DNA from: Anseranas semipalmata
Lineage: Eukaryota > Chordata > Aves > Anseriformes > Anseranatidae
Length of the DNA stretch: 64,000 nt
Assembly: GCA_013399115.1 (NCBI GenBank)
Contig: VXAA01005663.1
Coordinates: forward strand, 533,542 to 597,541
Direction of reading: 5' to 3'
The notes beneath the pieces are model-generated. The model was not told where the DNA came from. It worked only from the letters and a program-made list of their open reading frames with translations, and ran no database searches. A program made the translations under genes and the position numbers. Of the stretch, positions 1 through 56,850 are shown one piece after another. How positions within the stretch are numbered: the stretch's first letter is position 1; each line of letters starts with the position of its first letter.

Positions 1-712
1 CCCCACCCGCAGCCCGCGGGACCCGCCCGGCCCCGGCCCCGCACTGCGGGAGCGGTGCCCGGCACCGGCACCGGCACCAGCGCTGCACGGGGCTCCACCG
101 ACCCCGGGGACCGGCCCCAGCCCGTCAGCCGGGGGCAGCTCTGGGCCACCCCGGGGACGCCGCTGTCACCCCCACGCCACCCTCCAGGGCCACCCCCTCT
201 CCCCGTGTGCCCCTGGTGCCATTCTCAGCCACTGGCCGTGTCCCCCCTCCATGCCCATCGGCCACCCCCACCTGGGGACACCCAGAGCCCACCTTGTGGT
301 GTCCCCCTGTCCCCGTGGCCCCCATGCAGGAACGGGGCCACCCCGGGGAGAGGAGCCCCACGCCTGTCACGCATGAGGTCTCTGGACCTCGCCAAGTCCG
401 CAGAGCTGCAGCCTCTCTGCTTCGGGCTCAAACCCCACACTTTTGGGTTCCTCACCCTGTGGGGCCGGGTGCTGGGCGTGAGGTGGCACCAGGAGCCCCA
501 ACCTGGGGCTCCCCAGGCAGACCCGGGGGTGTCCCCCTGCCCATGGCGGGACAGGGACGAGCTGGAACCCCACTCCACTGGCGGGGCTCCCACGTGGCAC
601 TGTACGGTGGGGGCACACCCGGCGTGGTCGCATCTGTGCCACCGCTGCTGGGACACAGGGCACACGTGGGGTGCCCTGGGGCTGCAGGTGCCGATCTGCA
701 GGAGATGGAGAG

Positions 713-762
<50 letters not shown>

Positions 763-2318
763 AGGGTGCGTGTCCCCACCCTGCTGCAGGTGCCCAGCAC
801 CAGGGTTACACCGCGGCCCCGTTACCTTTCGGTGCGATCGCGGCTCCCCAGTGCTCTCCCCACTCTCGCTGCACGAGCGCTTCCCAAGGTATAAATAAAA
901 TTTCCTCCTCCTCCGGCACAGAAATCTCCTTGTTCGCAGCGGCAGAATTGCAGCCAGACGCCCAGAGAGCAGCACTATTACAGACTTTTCATTCAAAACC
1001 CTTCCTCTGGCCGTCTGCTCCAGGCCCTGGCAAGGCAGAGCCGGTACGGCAGCATCCCGGCACGCATCCGCAGCCCAGCACCGGCACCAGCACCGGCACA
1101 GGCTGGGGGCAGCGAGAGCAAGGGGGAGCACCCGGCCGCTGCTGGGCTCTAGCAAGGACAATGTGCTCCCGCCCGCCCTGCCTGCGCCCACCCGGCCGAG
1201 CAGCACGGCACGGCACAGCACAGCATGGCGCGGCACGGCGCAGGCGGCTTTGCTGGGGGTGGGGACGCAGCCTGGCACCCCCAACGTTGCAAGGCAGGGG
1301 TGCACTGGCCCCACACAAACCCTCGGCCCAGCACAGTGCGGGGTATCTGGGACACAGGTTTGCTGCAGGGTGCTGGGGGGCTCTGGGCTGCAGGACCCCC
1401 CCCAGGTACCCCGGTGCAACCCCGCACACCCCCATCCCCACCCCACTCCCCCCACCCTACCCGGTGGGTGCACAGCAGCTCCCAGTGCAGGAGCGGGGTG
1501 CACGGTGCTGCTGCAGGTTTGGGGTGTCCCCCTTGGTGGGGCACCCGTGGGGGCTGCCCTGATGGAGGGAGAGGGGTGACCCTGGTGCTGGGATGTCCCC
1601 AGACACAGAGGTGCCCCACAGGGCCCTGCAGCCCCAGCCCTTGGGGGGGGCGCCGGTGCAGCTCCCTGGCACCATCAAAAAGGCAGCGGAAGGGCCCCAG
1701 TGCCGGTGAGGCAGGGGCTTGGCAACGCCGGCTCCATTTCCCTGTTCTCCTCTGGGAAAATCACTCAGATCTGGCTAAAAATCATAACATTTTGAATCTG
1801 TTTCAGCCCCTGCATCCAGGGATCTTCTTCCCTGGTCCTCGCCTGGGGGCTGGTGCCCAGAAACACCCCTCAGTGCCCATGGGCACCGCAGGGGCTGAGC
1901 CCTGCGAGTGCCACCAGCCAGCTTGGCACAGCCTGGCAGCGGTGAGGCAGCGCCAGGCCAGGCGGGCACCCAGCCCCAGGCACCTGCAGCAGCCCCTGGG
2001 CACGAGGGGGTGCAGACGAGGCCACCTCTCCCTCCTGGCTCCCTCCAGGATCTCAGAGGAGGCCGCAGTGCCCAGTGCTGCTTGGTCCCCAAAAGCCCGA
2101 GCACCAGCCCCCTGGCTCCAAGCTGGGCACCCCGCACCCCAACCAAGGGCTGTTCCAGGGGGCTGTCCCAAACTCTCCCCTCTGGACACAGGGGCTCTCC
2201 ATGGCCCTTGCTGTTGTCACCACCCCAAACATGCACCAGTGAGTATGGCTGAGGTGGCACCCAGGGGCTGCGTACGGCTCCCAGCAACATCACACACACA
2301 CAGCGGAAGGTTTCTCCG
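1..2318. other. GC-rich flank downstream of TANGO6, no gene recognised
   Basis: This stretch is strongly GC-rich and full of short proline/glycine-rich open frames in all six frames, which is what such composition produces by chance. I see no exon with splice sites and a recognisable protein. In mammals HAS3 follows TANGO6, so this could be the upstream flank of HAS3, but no hyaluronan synthase sequence is present. It holds a hexanucleotide repeat (713-760) and an isolated TATAAATA string near 890. Confidence 0.5.
713..760. repeat. Hexanucleotide tandem repeat (GGGACA)8
   Basis: Eight perfect head-to-tail copies of GGGACA. They create Arg-Asp and Gly-Thr dipeptide repeats in the shadow reading frames around them. 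A simple microsatellite, probably length-polymorphic. Confidence 0.95.
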
Positions 2319-2324
2319 TTTAAT
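2319..2324 (-). promoter_or_regulatory. TANGO6: Candidate poly(A) signal of TANGO6
   Basis: The minus strand reads ATTAAA here, about 210 bases beyond the TANGO6 stop codon at 2533. It is the nearest standard-type signal I found and would give a short 3'UTR. Confidence 0.45.
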
Positions 2325-2532
2325 CCGACGTCCCTGCACTGGCCAAACCTGCGCTGCCCCGGCCGAGGGGAGCCAGGGAGGCCGCCTGGTGGCACCGCTG
2401 CGGTTTCCCCATGGCTGGCACCTGCTGAAGGCAGCCTGAGGGCACAGCAAACCCATCCCCTCTGGGGAGCAAATTCGCCCGACACCGGAGCAGGAAAAAT
2501 AGCTTTCTGAGGGGAAGTGCCCCCGGCACCCG

Positions 2533-37484
<34,952 letters not shown>

Positions 37485-37489
<5 letters not shown>

Positions 37490-37735
37490 TTTGGGGCCGC
37501 CGTGAAGGGGAGGAGCGCAGCCTTCCGCCACCATCTTGGGGAGGTCGGGCGAAGGGGGTGGTGCCGCCCGCCGCCATCTTGGGAGGGCGCTAATGAGTCG
37601 CCGCCATTTTGGGGAGGTCAGGCGAAGGGGTGGAACGCTGCTGCACGCCGCCATCTTGGGGGGCTCCTGGAAAGGAGAGCGGCCCCGCCCGCCGCCATCT
37701 TGGGCAGGTCGGGGGAGGCGGTGCGGCGCCATCTC
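37485..37735 (-). promoter_or_regulatory. TANGO6: TANGO6 promoter: cluster of seven YY1-type CAAGATGGCGGC motifs
   Basis: On the minus strand the core AAGATGGCGGC or a close variant occurs at about 37485-37494 (overlapping the start codon), 37527-37539, 37571-37580, 37601-37610, 37648-37657, 37691-37702 and 37725-37735. This is the YY1 consensus in the orientation usually found at and just downstream of transcription starts. The copies lie in a degenerate repeat that also includes GGAGGTCGGGCGAAGGGG-like spacers, within a CpG-rich block. No TATA box is seen. Confidence 0.7.
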
Positions 37736-37740
37736 GGGCC

Positions 37741-39153
37741 TGGCCTGACGGGTCCGGCCGAGGCTGCTGGCTCCTTTTCCCCACAACGAGCCGGGGTGCT
37801 GCCGCAGCTTGCCGGGGACTGTGTGCACCCAGCTGCCAGCCTCAGGGCCTTGGCATGGCTGTGCAGTGCCCCGGGGCTGTGTCCCACACAGGCTTCCCCA
37901 GCACAGGGCCCCACCGCCAGCACTGTGTCTCACTACAGGTCGCGGTTTGCTTTTTCCCTGCAGGTGGTGCAAGGGATGCTGCCATCCCCTGCCCCATGCA
38001 GCTGTCTCCTGCCCAGCCTGGCCAGGCCCATCCTGGTGCTCAGGTCGGCGGCCAGCAGTTTAGGTGTCTGTCCCTGCTTTCCAGCCCCGTGCTACGCAGG
38101 CGTCAGGAGCACTAAACACTCTGGCAAAGCAGGTATTTCAGGAAAAATGCTGCCTGCCAGGTGTTTCCTCCTGCAGGCGCAGGAGAGAAATAGCCCACGC
38201 TGGCTGGAGCTACTGCTGCCACATCTCAGCAGCAGCTGGCAGCCAGCTGGGGGGACAGCCCCCAGGGATGAGATGGGGCTCATCCACACAAGCCTCATCC
38301 ATGTGTGGAGCACAGCCTCCAGCTGTAGCCAGCAAAAGTTAGCAGCTTCTGGTGAGAAATCATCAATTTTGTCTGTGAAAGGAGAGCCTAAACACGTAGC
38401 CATCTTGTAATCAGTGTGTGGAGGAGGAGGTGTGTGAGATGGAGTTACCACCTGCTCTCAGGTCTGCAGCCAGACGCTCCCTTTGGAGTAAACAGATTAT
38501 GTATGCATTGCAAAGCACACAAATTAGCATATTGCCTGTCCAGGACTGTAACCAGGATGGTTGCAAATCCTTTGCCTGCTTCTTAGGCTGCTGCATGTTT
38601 AAAAGCATACAGGCACTGTGGGGCATGTTATTCTTCTGCTTTGTGTTTCCTTTAAAGGGCAGGGCTTCTCAAGAGAGACCAGAGTAATTATAAGGTTAGG
38701 CAAACATTAGTGATAACAGCCTTGCCTCTGCTGCTGGGCCCATGTGGGTCAGTAGGGCAGAGTGCTATGGTAGGCACACAGGGTGCAGCCACCATGATAA
38801 AGCACTTCAGTGCAAGCCTGGTTTTCATGCAATCTTCTGCTCCTCCTTTCCCTAAGGGCCTGTCCAGACTGGGCAGCAAGGTAAAACCTTGCCATGCTAT
38901 TAGCTGCCAGCTGTGCCTCTTATCAACCCCTTGTGCCGAGAAAACACGTGCTCTATTATGGATCCCTCCCTTCCCGAGCAGGATTGTTATAAAGAGCAAG
39001 GGCTTCAAAAGGCATTTGCCTTCTGCACTTTGGAGGCAGCAGCAGCTGTGGCCATTGCAAGGAATCGCTGTGGGACATGCCTGCCTCTCAGCACAGCACT
39101 GCAGCTGGCAGAGCTACACACAGAGAAAAGGGCTTTGGGTTTTCTTAAAACAA
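37741..39153. other. Intergenic region between TANGO6 promoter and CDH1 3' end
   Basis: About 1.4 kb. It starts CpG-rich and becomes AT-richer toward CDH1. No exon with convincing splice sites and protein similarity was found on either strand. Confidence 0.6.
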
Positions 39154-40078
39154 TTTTATTCTTTTAATTTTATATAAAAAAACCCATACAATCAATTAAA
39201 ACTAGGCAATGGATCAGACCCTTTTCCCATTTTAAAAATACAAAACATGACAACAGCTAAACACAGTTCAGAATTTAAGTAAAGACATTTGATTTCAGAA
39301 AGCGCCTTCCATTAACTGCACAATAATTACACATAACACGACACAGAAGGAAATAATATAATTTGGTATACAGAAAAATAGAAATCTGTCTGTAAGTACT
39401 ATATCAAATATAATTCCCTCATGCATCATGGAAAGAGAATGGCACATCATTAATTTGTGTTTATAGATCATCCACCCTGCATCGGCACATGCTTGAACAG
39501 CTCCACACAAAGGCTGGACGCCGGGCTGCGCGGGGCCATCCCGTTCCCTGAGCGTGGCAGGCCGCCAGCACGGCGGTGATTTCGGGTCTGGGAGCACGAG
39601 GTATTTTGGAGAACGCCAGAGAAACCTTTTCCTTCCACAGCAGAGGGAAAGAGGCGGTGGGGGCCTCTCCTTGCTGAAGGAGAGGTGCTGAGCACCTGCC
39701 GACAGGCACAAGGCAGGGGCTGCGGGATTTGGGCACGGGGAGGCTGGGAGCTGATCCAGGAGCACCTCAGCTCCAGGACGAGGAATGCCTGCCACCAGCC
39801 TCCTGGGTTCCCTCAGGGAGCCCCAAACAGCACCGTGACCTGTCTGGAGCCGAGGGGGACCAGGAAACGCATGGGATCCCCAAAACACTCTAGCCCTGGT
39901 GATCCTGAGCTTTATCTGCAGTGAAGGAAAGGAATGTGAGTCATGGATCCAGGGGAGTTAGAGGGGGCTTTGGCCACCCACCGCACAGCCGGCGAGGGCC
40001 AGTGCATGTCCGAGGGGGTGAACTAGCAAGAGCTGCCTCTGTTGCACGCCTGCCGGCCGGCTGGGAAACCAGGGCAGC
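39154..40078 (-). other. CDH1: CDH1 3' untranslated region with poly(A) signal
   Basis: The minus strand after the CDH1 stop codon stays non-coding and becomes AT-rich for about 0.9 kb. The AATAAA signal lies at 39155-39160, within an AATAAAA string. The region is unrelated to the CDH3 3'UTR although the last coding exons of the two genes are nearly identical. Confidence 0.65.
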
Positions 40079-48244
<8,166 letters not shown>

Positions 48245-48245
48245 N

Positions 48246-48982
48246 CCGTGGGTGCGGACCGCGGGAGCTGGGCAGCCCGGGCAAGCAGCCCGCCCGGGAG
48301 GCACCCACGGGCACGGCAGGGTCCGTCCCTCCCAGCACCCGTCCCGTCTGGGGACCGCGGTGTTACCCCCGTCCCCACACAGCGGGGCAGGCAGCACAGG
48401 CTGTCGGTGACCCCACACAGAGCTGCGGGTGGATGAACCCACCAGGGCCCCCCCGTGCCCCTGCCACCCCCTGCTCCACGTAGGGGCAAAGTCCCACGGT
48501 GAGCACCCAGCACTAGGGCTGTCCCCAGGGAGCTGGGAGGGGGCTGAGCCCCAGACACGTGGAAGCAGGCAGCACCCAGGGGAAGCGCTCAGCCCAGTCA
48601 GTTAATGCACTGAGTTGATTAATGCAGTTATTGCTAATTGCCAGGGGCCCGCTGGGGATGGGGAGCTCAGGGACCAGCCCTGCTGAGTGCCAGCACTGCA
48701 CCCATAGGGCACCCTGGGGTTGGCCCCGTTCCCTCCCAGTGCCATCAGCTGCTCCCACAGGACCCAGATTGTCCCCCCCTACGTGGGGACAGGGACAGCC
48801 CTGGGGAAGACCTCAGTGCCTGGGGGGGCCCTGCACCCCCATGGTGATATTGCAGCCATGCCTGCAGGTACTGGGCCAAGCACTGCTTGGGGAGAGGCAG
48901 GGGGACAGCAGGGTCCCCATACACTTCTCCAGGGCCAAAGAAGCACACAGAGACAAGATGTTTAAAAAAAAAATCCACATCC
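48246..48982 (-). promoter_or_regulatory. CDH3-CDH1 intergenic region and CDH1 promoter
   Basis: Only about 0.74 kb separates the CDH3 poly(A) signal from CDH1 exon 1, matching the very short K-CAM/L-CAM spacing reported in chicken. It contains an AT-rich patch at 48597-48640 with GTTAATGC, GATTAATGC and GCTAATTGCC. The transcription start cannot be placed because the base at 48245 is an N join. Confidence 0.6.
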
Positions 48983-49204
48983 TTTATTAAAACTTCTACA
49001 TAACCCAGCTTAGCCCATCTGTACCATCACACTACACTTATTTCATGTTTTAAAAATACACAGGAGGAAGCTGAGGCCGCTTCAGCAGATGCAGAAGGCA
49101 TCACGGGGAGCAGGGGAGGGGGCAGCGCCGGCCCCAAGGCACAGGCAGGAGTAAGGCTTTCGGCAGCAGGAGGAGCAGCAGCAGCATGGGGGGCCGGGGG
49201 GGCC
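48983..49204 (-). other. CDH3: CDH3 3' untranslated region with AATAAA
   Basis: Short 3'UTR. The minus strand reads AATAAA at 48983-48988, followed shortly by an A/T-rich run, about 220 bases after the stop codon. Confidence 0.7.
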
Positions 49205-53108
<3,904 letters not shown>

Positions 53109-54337
53109 CTACAAGGGGCAGGGTTCAGGGTAGCCAGGGAGGGGACACAACCTGCTGCCCCCACCCCAGCTGTGCTGGGGGCCTGTCCCCAAGCCCTGTG
53201 TGCCCCCTGCAGGGCCCCGTGTGCTCCCGGCCAGCCCAGCCGAGCCCTGTGGATTGGGATCAGGAGGGAGAGGCCGGAGCAGCTCTCAGCACTGGGGGCG
53301 GGCAGGAGCAAGAGCACTGCTTTGGCTTTGTTTCGGAGATGACGGGGAAATTCCTGGGCACGCAGGGCCCTGCCCCGCACCTCCCACCTCGGTGTGTCAC
53401 CGCCTCAGGGCTCCCAGCTCCCCCCGCCCCAGGCAGGGACCGGCACTGCAGCAGGGTCCTGCACCCAAGGCCGTGCTGTGTCCCTGCGCCGTGCTGGGTG
53501 CAGCCCTGGGCCCCCAGCGCGGTGGGATTAGGGGATTAGCGGCGCTAAGCCTGCTCCGGCCACACCAGCCGAGATGCTGCCAGGAGCAGGGGGAGAGCTG
53601 AAAGCAGGGTGAGGAGAGCACGAGGCAGGTCCTAGGCTGGGGGAGAGCCCCGGGGGTCCCCTTGTCCCCACACCAGGCTGGGGCAGAGCTGGTGCCCGGA
53701 GGGCATTGCTGGCTGGCGATAAGGACAGTGCTGGGGCCGGAATGGTCACGGCCACACCATGCAGGGGCACGAGGAGCCAGCCCTCGCTGTGGGGAGCCCC
53801 CAGCTCTGCTCCCCAGCTTTGCTCTGGGAGCTGCTCCCTCCCGCGGGGACGGGCAGGGCACGGGGCTGGGGTCCGCAGCCTCACCCCAGCACCGGCGTGG
53901 GGACCAGGCTCCCCCCGCCATGCCCTCGAGGTCCCTCGGCACCGTGCCCACCTCCCGTGGGGCTCGGTGATGGGGCCGAGCCCGGGCGGGCTCCCGGCCA
54001 CGGGCTCCCATGGAGGGGGGCTGCAGCCCCATGGCCCCAGCCCCTGCCCACGGCTCCGGCCTGGCGGGGGCAGCCCCGCGGGCCCGGCCGGGGGAAGCGG
54101 CACACGGCAGCCGGGCGGGCTGAGGTCAGGGCCTGGCACGGCGAGAGCACTTAGAGGGAGTGCTTTTAGCGCTCCGCAGCCATTAGGCGAGCGCTGGCTG
54201 CGGCCGCGGTTCCCGAGCAGCCCCGCTCCCCCGGGGCTGCCGACGAGTAAACACGGCGAGCAGCCCCGCCGGCACCGGGAGCGAGTCCCTGCCCCTCCCC
54301 GGTGCCCGCGGTGCCGGCCGCACCCCCACGCCCGTAC

Positions 54338-54501
54338 CGGAGAAGGTGGCCCCAGGGCAGCTGATCCCAGCGCCAGCCCGACGCCCCGCACCGACCCGCG
54401 GAGTCCCGGCCCTGCCCGGCGGCTCCCGGCTGCTCTCCGCGGACCGGAGGCGCCGGCATCAGCCGACGGAGCCCGAGCGGCACCGCCAGCGCCCACCCCA
54501 T
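54338..54501 (-). CDS. CDH3: Candidate 5' coding exon of CDH3 (boundaries uncertain)
   Basis: The minus strand ends at a CTTCTCCG/GTACGG donor at 54338. In the frame that fits the next exon (phase 1), the last residues read ISCPGATFS; joined to the exon at 53108 this continues [14 protein letters not shown]. The pattern CPG..FS...DD-TVR resembles the human CDH3 prodomain. The 5' limit is not determined: an ATG at 54501 is in a different frame from the one that fits. No hydrophobic signal peptide is visible, so exon 1 may be in the adjacent gap. Confidence 0.3.
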
Positions 54502-54684
54502 GGCCCGGGGAGGGGGGGGCACAACCGGCCCACAGCCTGATGCCGGGGGCACAGGCAGCCAGAAGAGGAGCGATCCCGTGGCCCGGAGGGGGGGCGGGGG
54601 CGCAGCAGCCCCGCAGCGCTGCCCCAGCCCCACGCCGCGGCCAGGGCCGGGCCCCCAAGTTGGGGGGTGGGGGGAAGGACGGAA

Positions 54685-54953
54685 NNNNNNNNNNNNNNNN
54701 NNNNNNNNNNNNNNNNNNNNNNNNNNNNNNNNNNNNNNNNNNNNNNNNNNNNNNNNNNNNNNNNNNNNNNNNNNNNNNNNNNNNNNNNNNNNNNNNNNNN
54801 NNNNNNNNNNNNNNNNNNNNNNNNNNNNNNNNNNNNNNNNNNNNNNNNNNNNNNNNNNNNNNNNNNNNNNNNNNNNNNNNNNNNNNNNNNNNNNNNNNNN
54901 NNNNNNNNNNNNNNNNNNNNNNNNNNNNNNNNNNNNNNNNNNNNNNNNNNNNN
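54685..54953. other. Assembly gap (269 N) between CDH3 and the CDH1-like gene
   Basis: Flanked on both sides by extremely GC-rich sequence typical of a CpG island. It probably hides the CDH3 promoter and first exon(s). Confidence 0.98.
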
Positions 54954-55497
54954 CCGGCCCCGCCGAGCGGTCCCCGGCATCCCCGTGCGCCCTTCCCGGT
55001 GCCTCCGCGCGTCCCCGGCCTTCCCCGGGCACTGCCCGGTTCCGCCGTGCGCCCTCCCGGTGCCTCCGTTTCCCCCGCTGCCATTGCCCCGCTACCTCCG
55101 TGGCCCCCCCCGGGCTCTCTCTGCGCACCCAACGCCCGCCCTGCGTGGGGCGCTGGCACCGGTGCCTGCCCGGCGGTGGTCACGGGGGAGCCGCGGGACC
55201 CCCGTTGCCAGGGGGCCGAAAGGCGAGGCACGGCACGGAGCTGCCGTCCCGCCCAGGGGGGCTGCCGGGGCCCTGGGCACCCCTGGACCTGGAGCAGCTC
55301 CCTCATGCACGGCCCCCACGCCCCGTCCCTCCCCAGGCAGCCTGTGGGGACACGGGTGGCAGCGGGGGCGGGGGCTGGCACCCCCTGCACTGGCACCCAC
55401 GTGAGCTTCACCGGGAGGACTTTGTCAGGGTCACAGTCCGGGGGCAGGGAGCTGGCCCTGGTCAGCACTCGGAGGAGCACCCAGTGTGGCCGGAGCC
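54954..55497. other. GC-rich spacer upstream of the CDH1-like gene
   Basis: About 540 bases, CpG-rich at the left and less so at the right. No exon recognised. It would be the shared upstream region of a head-to-head pair (CDH3 minus, CDH1-like plus). Confidence 0.5.
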
Positions 55498-56838
55498 ATG
55501 TGGCCCCACGCCCTCGCCCTCCTCCTCCTCCTCCCCCCACAGGTAGGACACTCTGGGGGGGTCGGGGGCTGCTGCGCGTCGGTGTGGGGCTGCAAGAAGG
55601 GGACAGGAGACCAGCACGACACAGCCCTGCCACCCTCCTGCTGCTCTCCATCCCACAGGACGCAGTGCGCAGCACCCAAGCAGATGTCCTGGCCTTCCCT
55701 GAGCCCGGCCCCGGCCTGCGGAGGCAGAAGAGGGACTGGGTCATCCCCCCCATCAGCTGCCTCGAGAACCACCGGGGGCCCTTCCCCATGAGGCTGGTGC
55801 AGGTACGCGGCCCCACAGTGTGGGGACAAGGGCTGAGCCAGCGCCGTCCCCTGTGGCCAGGCTGAGCAGCCCCGGGGATGCGGGTGCCGTCCCCCTGCCC
55901 CTCTAACAGCCCCCCCGCCTCGCCGCCAGATCAAATCCAACAAGGACAAGGAGACCAAGGTTTTCTACAGCATCACGGGGCAGGGGGCGGACAGCCCCCC
56001 CGTGGGCGTCTTCACCATCGAGCGCGAGACGGGGTGGCTGGAGGTGACGCAGCCGCTGGACCGGGAGGAGATCGGGAAATACGTCGTGAGTGGGGGGCCA
56101 GGCTGGGCTGGGGCGGGCCGGGGCCGGCCGGGGGCACGTGGCTGACGGTGCCCTCGCAGCTCTTCTCCCACGCCGTGTCGGCCAGCGGGCAGCCCGTGGA
56201 GGACCCCATGGAGATCATCATCACGGTGACGGACCAGAACGACAACAAGCCCGTGTTCACCAAGCAGGTCTTCGTCGGCTACATCGAGGAGAACGCAAAG
56301 CCGGGTGCGTGGGGGCCGGCGGGTGGGGGGGCCGTGGGGCCCCGGGCCGGAGCGGTGCCAGGCTGACAGCGGCACCTGTGGGGTTTGTCCCGTGAGTGAC
56401 ACCCCCCTGCTCGTCCCCGTGCCCAGGCACGTCCGTGATGACCGTGAACGCCACGGACGCAGACGACGCGGTGAACGTGGACAACGGCATCATCAGCTAC
56501 TCCATCGTCAGCCAGGAGCCGCCGCGCCCGCACCACCAGATGTTCACCATCGACCCGCAGAAGGGCGTCATCAGCGTCCTCGTCACGGGGCTGGACCGGG
56601 AGGTGGGCACCTGCACCGCGTCCTGGCACCCGCGCCCCACGGCGGGGTCAGGGTGGGACTCGCTGCGGGGAGCGGGGGCACCTCTGACCGCGGGGCTCTC
56701 GGCTTGCAGACCACTCCCAACTACACGCTGATCGTCCAGGCTACGGACCAGGAGGGCAAGGGCCTGTCCACCACGGCCACAGCCGTCATCGAGGTCACGG
56801 ATGCCAACGACAACATTCCCGTCTTCAACCCCACCATG
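55498..56838 (+). CDS. CDH1-like truncated cadherin: signal peptide, furin site, EC1-EC2
   Basis: Exons: 55498-55542, 55659-55802, 55930-56085, 56160-56304, 56427-56602, 56710-56838; all GT/AG, total 795 bases, 265 codons without a stop. Exon 1 encodes a unique hydrophobic leader, [15 protein letters not shown]. Exon 2 has its own short propeptide ([19 protein letters not shown]) before [13 protein letters not shown] and is then CDH1-like. Exons 3-6 give EC1 and EC2 with SHAVSA, DQNDN and DANDN, identical to CDH1 exons 5-8 as far as I can see. Prodomain exons 2-3 and everything from CDH1 exon 9 on, including the transmembrane and catenin-binding parts, are missing. Read through past the last donor, the frame stops at 56968-56970, giving a predicted 308-residue secreted protein. 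It could instead be a pseudogene or an assembly artefact. No poly(A) signal was found just downstream. Confidence 0.5.
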
Positions 56839-56850
56839 GTACCTGTCTCT
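55705..56850. repeat. Inverted repeat arm B (partner of CDH1 exons 4-8)
   Basis: Homologous to 42585-43730 in reverse orientation with no net indel. Similarity does not stop abruptly: on the left the propeptide codons are alignable but diverged, and on the right intron 8 is alignable but clearly diverged up to the exon 9 acceptor position. Confidence 0.92.

Noticed and set aside
890..897. TATAAATA string as a TATA box or poly(A) signal
   Set aside because: Isolated; no exon, initiator or gene end can be tied to it on either strand.
1..2318. HAS3, expected next to TANGO6 from mammalian synteny
   Set aside because: No hyaluronan synthase coding sequence seen in the window.
207..2439. Several long open frames (up to 451 codons) in the first 2.4 kb
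   Set aside because: Composition-driven: proline, glycine and arginine rich in all six frames, overlapping each other, partly made of the GGGACA repeat, with no recognisable domain or exon structure.
54338..54501. ATG at 54501 (MGWALAVPLGLRRL) as the CDH3 start
   Set aside because: Weakly hydrophobic leader and a frame that ends in the wrong phase for the next exon; retained only as a low-confidence exon candidate in another frame.
53528..55865. Open frames of more than 700 codons across the gap at 54.7-54.95 kb
   Set aside because: Again bridged by N and by extreme GC content; they contain cadherin fragments only where real exons or their shadows lie.
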